Positions 14,609-20,488 of a stretch of 20,488 bases of DNA are shown here, piece after piece (position 1 is the stretch's first letter; each line of letters begins with the position of its first letter). The position numbers were made by a program, and so were the translations under genes. Location: the NCBI GenBank assembly GCA_007123985.1, contig SLGA01000228.1, positions 1 to 20,488 of the forward strand, in the 5' to 3' direction. Under the pieces are notes generated by a model that searched no databases, was not told the DNA's origin, and saw only the letters and a list, made by a program, of their open reading frames with translations. Source of the DNA: Balneolaceae bacterium (GTDB taxonomy: Bacteria > Bacteroidota > Rhodothermia > Balneolales > Balneolaceae).

Positions 14609-16645
14609 TCATAAAATGAGAACAAACAGTACCAAAAAGCTGAATAGTACGAACAGCAGATAGGTTTGTACTTTCCCGGTTTGAATGTGGCTAAGCAGGC
14701 CACCCGCTCTGTTTGCGGTTGATGCCGTTCCGTTTACAAGGCCATCCACGATGTTGGTATCAATCCAGCCAGATACTGAAGCGAAGACTTTTGTTACCGT
14801 AGCTGCACCGTTCACTATTCCATCAATAATGGTTTCATCGAACCAGCGCAGAGCTCTCATAACTACGTGACTGCCGCTTACAAATACGATGTTGTACACC
14901 TCATCGAAATACCATTTGTTTACCGAGCCTTTATATAAGAATCCTGCCCGTTTTGCGAGATCATCCGCACTTATTTTCTTCCACTGATAGACTGCAACCG
15001 CCATTAATACACCTGCAGCAGCTATCAAAATTGAGAGAATCATTGCAGTACTGTGTACACTGCTTACTGCTTCGTAAAATAGCGCGTAGGTTGCCGGCTG
15101 AAGCAACTCGGGCACTACACTAAGTGGTCGTTCTACAGCTGTGTAAAACCATCCGCTTGCTGCCCCAAACGGATTAAAACTGTAAAAGAAAAAGAGAGAA
15201 AGTGCCGCAAGTATCATAAGCGGAATGGTCATAACCTTGGGCGATTCGGATACTCCATTTTGAATTTTTTCACTGACAGGTTTGCCGTGGAATGTGAGAA
15301 TGAGCAGACGGAACATGTAAAATGCTGTGAGACCGGCTACAACAAACCCAATTAACGGGAGCAACCAGTGGCCGTAGAGCGTACTGAAAGCAAGGGTTCC
15401 AGCAAGGATTTCATCTTTACTTAAAAATCCTGATGTAAGAGGTATCCCCGAAATAGCCAGCGTAAAGATCAAAAAAGTCCAATAGGTAATCGGCATTTTT
15501 GATTTAAGCCCGCCCATGTTGCGAATATCCTGAGCGTCTGTGCTGTGATCGTGTAATTTGTGCAGAGAAGCATGCATTGCAAATATCACACTACCCGCTC
15601 CAAGAAACAGTCCCGCTTTAAAAGCAGCATGCGTAACAAGGTGCATAAATCCGGCAGTATATGCGCCTACCCCAAGTGCCATAATCATGTAGCCGAGTTG
15701 ACTAATGGTTGAATAGGCAAGTACTTTTTTTATGTCGAACTGTGTGATAGCAATTGTTGCTGCAATTAACGCCGTGATTGCGCCGATATAAGCAATAACA
15801 AGCAGGGCATCTGCTGTGAGCATTGGGAATATCCGTGCTACCAGATAAACACCGGCAGCAACCATGGTGGCGGCGTGAATAAGTGCACTCACCGGTGTGG
15901 GACCTTCCATGGCGTCGGGCAGCCAGACGTGAAGCGGAAACTGGGCTGATTTACCTACAGCTCCACAGAATATCAGGATTCCGGCAGCGGTTAACCACCC
16001 CTCACTTCCAAAAGGCAACTGACCTGCATTAATGGATTCGAAAATGGCTTCGAATGTGAATGATGAGAAACTGATAAACAGAATCAAAATCCCGATAAAC
16101 ATTCCGAAATCCCCCACACGGTTCACAATAAAAGCTTTGTTTGCCGCATTTGAGGCTGATTTTTTTTCATACCAGTGGCCTATCAGCAGATACGAACTGA
16201 TACCTACCAGTTCCCAGAATACATACATCAGCAGGATGTTGTTGGTAAGTACAATACCCAGCATAGAGAAGGAAAAGAGCCCCAAATAGGCAAAATATCT
16301 GGAGTATCGAACATCACCCTTCATATAGCCCATCGAAAAAAGATGAACCAATGTACTCACCAGGGTAACCACTACCAGCATAATGGCCGCAAGATTGTCG
16401 ATCATGATACCAAAACCGATGCTTTTGCTTCCTACTACAACCCAATCGAAATTACTTGTTATGGTTTCAGATGAGTAAAAACCTACTTTTGTGATGAGCA
16501 GTACGATTGATAGCAGCAGTGTGATCGTCATCATACCAGTAGCAAGCCAGTCTCCCTGTCGGGGTAGTTTATTCCCGAAAAATATCATCAGGACAAAAGC
16601 CAGCAACGGCAGAAGTAGTATGATTAAGGGTAGTTCTATAAACAT
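14609..16645 (-). CDS. nuoL: NADH-quinone oxidoreductase (complex I) subunit L
   Basis: A 678-residue distal membrane-arm subunit, with the antiporter-like core plus the C-terminal lateral helix and anchor typical of NuoL. Glu145 (VFWELVGISSYLLIGHW, TM5) and Lys232 (GAVGKSAQFPLHVWLPDAM, TM7) are the expected proton-channel residues, followed by EGPTPVSALIHAATMVAAG. The final hydrophobic helix (LLFVLFSFLVLFVLIL) ends the protein. It is longer than the E. coli protein (613), owing mainly to the C-terminal third, which contains two similar segments: DETIIDGIVNGAATV and DTNIVDGLVNGTAST. It is 37 bp downstream of nuoK. Confidence 0.97.
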   Translation of the reverse strand: MFIELPLIILLLPLLAFVLMIFFGNKLPRQGDWLATGMMTITLLLSIVLLITKVGFYSSETITSNFDWVVVGSKSIGFGIMIDNLAAIMLVVVTLVSTLVHLFSMGYMKGDVRYSRYFAYLGLFSFSMLGIVLTNNILLMYVFWELVGISSYLLIGHWYEKKSASNAANKAFIVNRVGDFGMFIGILILFISFSSFTFEAIFESINAGQLPFGSEGWLTAAGILIFCGAVGKSAQFPLHVWLPDAMEGPTPVSALIHAATMVAAGVYLVARIFPMLTADALLVIAYIGAITALIAATIAITQFDIKKVLAYSTISQLGYMIMALGVGAYTAGFMHLVTHAAFKAGLFLGAGSVIFAMHASLHKLHDHSTDAQDIRNMGGLKSKMPITYWTFLIFTLAISGIPLTSGFLSKDEILAGTLAFSTLYGHWLLPLIGFVVAGLTAFYMFRLLILTFHGKPVSEKIQNGVSESPKVMTIPLMILAALSLFFFYSFNPFGAASGWFYTAVERPLSVVPELLQPATYALFYEAVSSVHSTAMILSILIAAAGVLMAVAVYQWKKISADDLAKRAGFLYKGSVNKWYFDEVYNIVFVSGSHVVMRALRWFDETIIDGIVNGAATVTKVFASVSGWIDTNIVDGLVNGTASTANRAGGLLSHIQTGKVQTYLLFVLFSFLVLFVLIL

Positions 16646-16682
16646 GCTATATCCTATCGTGAAAGTTTCATTTCGTTCATAT

Positions 16683-17018
16683 TTACCCTTTCAGAAGGTT
16701 AATTTCGTCGAGATTGATTGTATTAAACCGGTTGTAAACATTCAGAATAATGGCCAGTGCAACGGCTGCTTCTGCTGCTGCAATTATGATGACAAACAAG
16801 CCAATCATCTGCCCGTCAAGTGATAATTCAGTAAACCGGCTGAATGCAATCAAATTGATGTTTGCCGAATTGAGAATCAGCTCCACCCCCATTAGTACCA
16901 TGATGACATTTCTCCTCGATAAAACTGCCATCACCCCAAGAGAAAACAGCAAAGCACTTACCACAAGAAAGTGTGACAGACCCGGCACAAAAATGGTGGT
17001 ATTCATTAGAATTTCCAT
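16683..17018 (-). CDS. nuoK: NADH-quinone oxidoreductase (complex I) subunit K
   Basis: A 111-residue three-helix membrane subunit. The two conserved membrane glutamates are Glu46 (VLMGVELILNSANINLIAF) and Glu83 (IIIAAAEAAVALAI), matching E36 and E72 of the E. coli subunit. The start at 17018 lies 2 nt past the nuoJ stop. An alternative ATG four codons later (17006) has a GGAA sequence before it and would give 107 residues, closer to the usual about 100, so either start is possible. Confidence 0.95.
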   Translation of the reverse strand: MEILMNTTIFVPGLSHFLVVSALLFSLGVMAVLSRRNVIMVLMGVELILNSANINLIAFSRFTELSLDGQMIGLFVIIIAAAEAAVALAIILNVYNRFNTINLDEINLLKG

Positions 17019-17020
17019 GA

Positions 17021-17536
17021 TCAGCTGGCTCCGTTATTTTCGGCAGATAGCCGGGTTGACATTAAAATAGCCCCAATAATTGCTACGAGAAGCAGAACAC
17101 CAACGGCAATAAATGGAAGGATGTAATCCCCCATTAAAAGCATTCCAAGATCATACACGGTGTCTGACCGCTCGGCTACTTCGCTGATGGTCCAATCGGT
17201 TGAGAGAAATGCAAAAATCAGAAGTACCGCCACTGCAACAGAGATCAGCGAGGCCGGTAACAGATTCACGGTGATGGTTTTAAAACTGAGTGAGTACCCT
17301 TGCGAGGTGAGCATCACCCCAAACAGAATCAGTATCAAAATACCGCCAACATAAACAAGCAACTGTGTTGCAGCGAGAAAATCGGCATACAACAGAACGT
17401 ACAGAGCGGCCACACCCATCAGGGTGAACATCAGTGCAAATGCTGAGTGCACAATGTTCTTCGAAAACACCATAATTGTCGCCGAGCCAAGCGTAACGCT
17501 TGCAAACAGATAAAATAAGATGGTGGTTAGTTCCAT
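17021..17536 (-). CDS. nuoJ: NADH-quinone oxidoreductase (complex I) subunit J
   Basis: A 171-residue, five-helix membrane subunit. The conserved TM3 segment is LLVYVGGILILILFGVML, preceded by FSKNIVHSAFALMFTLMGVAALYVLL, both typical of NuoJ. Its stop and the nuoK start are separated by 2 nt, and its own start lies 3 nt after the nuoI stop, so I-J-K are tightly packed and likely translationally coupled. Length is within the family range (about 160-190). Confidence 0.95.
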   Translation of the reverse strand: MELTTILFYLFASVTLGSATIMVFSKNIVHSAFALMFTLMGVAALYVLLYADFLAATQLLVYVGGILILILFGVMLTSQGYSLSFKTITVNLLPASLISVAVAVLLIFAFLSTDWTISEVAERSDTVYDLGMLLMGDYILPFIAVGVLLLVAIIGAILMSTRLSAENNGAS

Positions 17537-17539
17537 GAT

Positions 17540-18151
17540 TTACTCCTCTTCTTTATCTTCTTTTTTCGATTCTTCGGCGGCTTTTTTCTTCTCTTCAAGC
17601 TCTTTTTTTGCCTTCTCTTCTGCTTTTTTTCGCATCATCTCTTCACGATCGCGTTTTTTCTGTTCGGCCTCCAGTTCAGCTTTTACTTTCACTTCGGCTA
17701 CCATTTCCGGCTCCAGATTGCTGAAATGATATACGAGATTTATTCTGTCATATTCTGAGTACTCGTATTCGGGAACCATGTAGATGCAGTTGGTTGGGCA
17801 TGGGTGCACACACAAATCGCAGTACATGCATTTCGCCATATCTATATCAAAGAGAGTGAGCCAAAAGCGTTTCGGATTTCCGGTTGATGTTTTCCCGAGA
17901 TCCACATCCTGTGTTGCAGCTACTGTTTCGATATCAATACAGTTAACCGGGCATGCTCTTGCACAAAGATTGCAACCTATACAGTCATCAATATTTACAA
18001 AAAGTCTGGAGCGTGCTCCTTTTGGAAGCTCCATCTTTTCGTCGGGGTATTGAAGCGTAACAGATTTCCCGAAAAAGTGCCGTATCGTAACACCCATCCC
18101 CGTAAAGATAGATCGGAATGTTAACCAGCTCTGTTTTACTGCATTTAGCAT
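17540..18151 (-). CDS. nuoI: NADH-quinone oxidoreductase (complex I) subunit I, with charged C-terminal tail
   Basis: A 203-residue peripheral-arm subunit carrying two [4Fe-4S] clusters (N6a, N6b) that pass electrons toward N2. Cluster motifs are CIGCNLCARACP (Cys57, 60, 63, 67) and CMYCDLCVHPCP (Cys108, 111, 114, 118), with Cys71 and Cys122 as the PxxC residues. An N-terminal amphipathic segment (residues 1-28) docks on the membrane arm in the family. After the core ends near residue 148 there is a tail of about 55 residues (149-203) very rich in Lys, Glu and Ala, probably a helix or coiled coil. This tail is absent from E. coli NuoI (180 residues). Neighbours are nuoH (18 bp before) and nuoJ (3 bp after). 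Confidence 0.96.
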   Translation of the reverse strand: MLNAVKQSWLTFRSIFTGMGVTIRHFFGKSVTLQYPDEKMELPKGARSRLFVNIDDCIGCNLCARACPVNCIDIETVAATQDVDLGKTSTGNPKRFWLTLFDIDMAKCMYCDLCVHPCPTNCIYMVPEYEYSEYDRINLVYHFSNLEPEMVAEVKVKAELEAEQKKRDREEMMRKKAEEKAKKELEEKKKAAEESKKEDKEEE

Positions 18152-18169
18152 TGTTTTAGCATCTAATGT

Positions 18170-19195
18170 TTAAAAAATCACTTCCCATAAGGCTGTAAGT
18201 ACAAGATTGATGAATGAAAGCGGAATCAGAATACTCCAGCAAATATGCATCAGCTGATCTACTCGATATCGCGGTAATGTCCACCGTATCCACATCATTA
18301 CAATCACAAGCAGCAGGCCTTTCAGCATAAACCAGAAGAACCCCCAAAGCGGCCCACCCATAAAATCACCAAACGGGCTGTTCCACCCTCCGAAAAAGAG
18401 AGTTGCTCCAAGAAGCGACAATAGAAGCATATCTGCATATTCGGCCAGCATAAACATAGCCCATCGCATCCCTGAATATTCAGTTTGATAGCCACCCACC
18501 AGCTCTGATTCTGACTCTGGCAAATCAAAAGGCACCCGGTGAGATTCGGCCAAAATAGAGATGAAGAATATGATGAATGCTACAATGAGAAACGGATTTT
18601 GGAAGATCAGCCAGTTTGGCAAAAAGCCAAGTATGTCATTTCCGGCCTGCAATTCGGTAACTGTCATCAGGTTTAGCGAACCGGCAACCAGAACCACTGT
18701 AAGAACAGATGCGATAGTGGGTACTTCGTAACTTACCATCTGTGCCGCGCTTCGCATTCCACCCAAAAGCGACCACTTATTATTAGAAGCCCAGCCGGCC
18801 ATAATTACACTCAGTGTTAATACCGACGTAACCGCAAGCAGGTAGAATACACCGATATTAACCATACTCCCTATGTATGCACTGCTGAACGGAATCACAG
18901 CAAAAGCTGCATAGGATGCTGCAAACATCATAAAGGGTGCAAATTTGAATAGAAATCGACTTGCATCAGTTGGGATGATGTCTTCTTTCTGAATAAGCTT
19001 CAGCAGATCGGCAATGGACTGAGCCCATCCGTGCCACCCGCCTACTCTCATCGGGCCAAGGCGATCCTGTATAAAACCGGCTATTTTCCGTTCACCCCAG
19101 ATTGCTACCAGCGCATACACCAAAATGATGGTAAGCGGAATGGCTGCATGCACCAGGATGGCAATTGGGTTGATATTTAGCAAGATTTGAGACAT
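18170..19195 (-). CDS. nuoH: NADH-quinone oxidoreductase (complex I) subunit H
   Basis: A 341-residue membrane subunit that forms the quinone entry channel with NuoB and NuoD. Conserved segments: KIAGFIQDRLGPMRVGGWHG (about 33-52; most homologues have GPNRVG, so Met replaces Asn here), ADLLKLIQKEDIIP (about 62-75), and the acidic loop LAESHRVPFDLPESESELVGGYQTEYSG, read in two parts with Glu and Asp residues retained. Family proteins have eight helices. Length is usual (about 320-350). It directly follows nuoD with a 152-bp gap, where nuoE-F-G would stand in the full 14-gene order. Confidence 0.96.
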   Translation of the reverse strand: MSQILLNINPIAILVHAAIPLTIILVYALVAIWGERKIAGFIQDRLGPMRVGGWHGWAQSIADLLKLIQKEDIIPTDASRFLFKFAPFMMFAASYAAFAVIPFSSAYIGSMVNIGVFYLLAVTSVLTLSVIMAGWASNNKWSLLGGMRSAAQMVSYEVPTIASVLTVVLVAGSLNLMTVTELQAGNDILGFLPNWLIFQNPFLIVAFIIFFISILAESHRVPFDLPESESELVGGYQTEYSGMRWAMFMLAEYADMLLLSLLGATLFFGGWNSPFGDFMGGPLWGFFWFMLKGLLLVIVMMWIRWTLPRYRVDQLMHICWSILIPLSFINLVLTALWEVIF

Positions 19196-19347
19196 TTGAG
19201 TATCGGGTAGTGAGTATTTTGATTTTTTTGATTTATACTATTTTCTGATTTATCTCATGAGCACGGCACCTCGGTTCTTTGCTCCCGGCGATGTGCAATA
19301 TCAGGTTTCCTTTTGCTTCATTTTGTTTGTTGTTCGTCTATTCATCT
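19196..19347. other. 152-bp gap between nuoD and nuoH
   Basis: The gap is unusually wide for this otherwise compact cluster. No open frame of note, no remnant of nuoE, nuoF or nuoG, and no clear hairpin with a T tract is seen. On the minus strand it is A-rich just before nuoH, with no strong Shine-Dalgarno. Whether it holds an internal promoter cannot be said. Confidence 0.5.
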
Positions 19348-20487
19348 TTATCTGTCCACCTCTCCCAGAACGATGTCGATACTGCCCACAATGGCTACCA
19401 TGTCTGCAATCAAAGATCCCTTTGATATAGCCGGCAGCAGACTGAGATGTACAAAACTTGGTGCACGTGCTTTTACCCGAAACGGGCTGGCTGATTTATC
19501 ACTGATAATGTAGTAGCCAAGTTCGCCTCGGGGGGTTTCAGTACGCACATAAACTTCCCCTTCTTTTGGCCTGATACGCTTTGGTATAGCCTCTTGCACA
19601 TCACCCTCATCAGGCATACCATCAAGAGCCTGTTCGATAATTCTCAGGCTCTGCTCCATTTCTCTAACCCGCACCATGTAGCGGTCCCAGCAATCTCCAA
19701 GCGTACCCACTTCACCGGTTCCTACAGGGATTTCAAAATCAAATCTGTCGTATATGGAGTAGGGATCGTTTTTGCGCAGATCCCATTTCACACCGGAACC
19801 TCTCAGTACCGGACCTGAAGCTGCATAATTAAAAGCCACTTGTTCCGGTAAAACTCCGATATTTGCTGTTCGGTTGATGAAAATTTTGTTGTAAGAAAGA
19901 AGATCATTCAGCTCTTTTATTTTCGGACGGAAAGTCTTTACAAATTCAGCAACATCTTTTTTGAATTCAGGGTGAACATCTCGCATCAACCCGGCTACTG
20001 CAAAGTAGTTATAGAGCAGTCTGGCACCGCTCACTTTTTCAAAAATATCGAGAATTTTCTCCCGCTCAGTAAACAGATACAAAAACGGACTGAATGCACC
20101 AAGATCGAGACCAAAAGCACCTATTCCCAGTAAGTGGCTTGCAATGCGCTGCATTTCGGCCATTAAAACACGGATATATTCCACACGCTCCGGTACTTCC
20201 AGCTCCAGCATTTTTTCAAGTGCAACCACATAACCATGCTCCTGGTTAATAGCCGATACATAATCCATCCGATCGGTGTAGGGAATTACTTTGGCATAAT
20301 CATCCATTTGTTCAGCGTACTTCTCAAAACAGCGGTGCAGATAGCCAATGTGTGGCCTCACTTTGGTGATTAATTCGCCATCAAGAACAAGTTCGAGCCG
20401 CAATACACCATGTGTAGATGGATGTTGCGGGCCCATATTAATGACCATCTCCTTGTTCCCTGTCTCTTTTGAAAAAACTTCCATCAT
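19348..20487 (-). CDS. nuoD: NADH-quinone oxidoreductase (complex I) subunit D (may extend past window)
   Basis: At least 379 residues of the 49-kDa subunit that builds the quinone site at the base of the peripheral arm. NMGPQHPSTHG (17-27) holds His26 and DRMDYVSA (72-79) holds Tyr76, equivalent to the quinone head-group ligands His38 and Tyr87 of the Thermus subunit. The protein ends in the standard SIDIVLGEVDR. An ATG pair at 20487-20482 is a possible start, only 15 residues before the first conserved motif. The frame reaches the window edge, so the true start, or a NuoC fusion upstream, cannot be excluded. Conserved parts show no damage. Confidence 0.95.
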   Translation of the reverse strand: MMEVFSKETGNKEMVINMGPQHPSTHGVLRLELVLDGELITKVRPHIGYLHRCFEKYAEQMDDYAKVIPYTDRMDYVSAINQEHGYVVALEKMLELEVPERVEYIRVLMAEMQRIASHLLGIGAFGLDLGAFSPFLYLFTEREKILDIFEKVSGARLLYNYFAVAGLMRDVHPEFKKDVAEFVKTFRPKIKELNDLLSYNKIFINRTANIGVLPEQVAFNYAASGPVLRGSGVKWDLRKNDPYSIYDRFDFEIPVGTGEVGTLGDCWDRYMVRVREMEQSLRIIEQALDGMPDEGDVQEAIPKRIRPKEGEVYVRTETPRGELGYYIISDKSASPFRVKARAPSFVHLSLLPAISKGSLIADMVAIVGSIDIVLGEVDR

Positions 20488-20488
20488 A

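Noticed and set aside
19196..19347. Possible remnant of nuoEFG or a small RNA between nuoD and nuoH
   Set aside because: No recognisable coding remnant and only weak, imperfect base pairing (around GCAC/GTGC); nothing supports a gene.
1..20488. CRISPR arrays, tRNA or rRNA genes, insertion sequences, phage or defence genes
   Set aside because: No direct-repeat array, cloverleaf, transposase or integrase was seen on either strand; the region looks like core metabolic chromosome.

Overview
The window reads as a chromosomal segment of a Bacteroidota-like bacterium with moderate G+C. The gene set (2-oxoacid:ferredoxin oxidoreductases beside complex I, a DHOD-like neighbour of nifJ, AT-rich promoters, weak Shine-Dalgarno sites) fits the Balneolota/Rhodothermota side best. 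That placement is an inference; no rRNA or other marker gene is present. Every gene supported here is on the minus strand, so transcription runs from high to low coordinates.

Right half (about 10.9-20.5 kb): a run of respiratory complex I genes in transcription order nuoD, H, I, J, K, L, M, N, followed by a small Cys-rich protein of unknown function. nuoD is followed directly by nuoH. The NADH-oxidising module (nuoE, F, G) is not in this stretch. nuoD reaches the window edge, and nuoA-C presumably lie beyond it.

Middle (about 4.8-10.7 kb): two tandem, about 65% identical Rrf2/IscR-type Fe-S regulators. The second is followed by nifJ, a 1188-residue pyruvate:ferredoxin oxidoreductase, and then by a DHOD-like FMN-fold protein lacking the usual catalytic motif. 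Left of this (1.39-4.66 kb) is a compact fdx-korA-korB operon for a ferredoxin and a 2-oxoglutarate-type:ferredoxin oxidoreductase, closed by a good intrinsic terminator. At the left edge is a partial alpha/beta-hydrolase (lipase-like) gene.

The most interesting signal is non-coding. The regions upstream of the rrf2-nifJ-DHOD unit and of the fdx-korAB unit share a 44-bp element (39/44 identical by hand alignment) centred on a perfect inverted repeat TTAGA-N8-TCTAA, in the same orientation. A second, related palindrome, TTAGA-N5-TCTAA, lies further upstream of one copy, with a degenerate version upstream of the other. Together with the two adjacent Fe-S-type Rrf2 genes, this suggests a local regulon in which an Fe-S sensor controls the ferredoxin-reducing 2-oxoacid oxidoreductases. 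Reduced ferredoxin from these enzymes could feed the adjacent complex I if that complex really lacks NuoEFG. Both ideas are inferences from sequence and layout.
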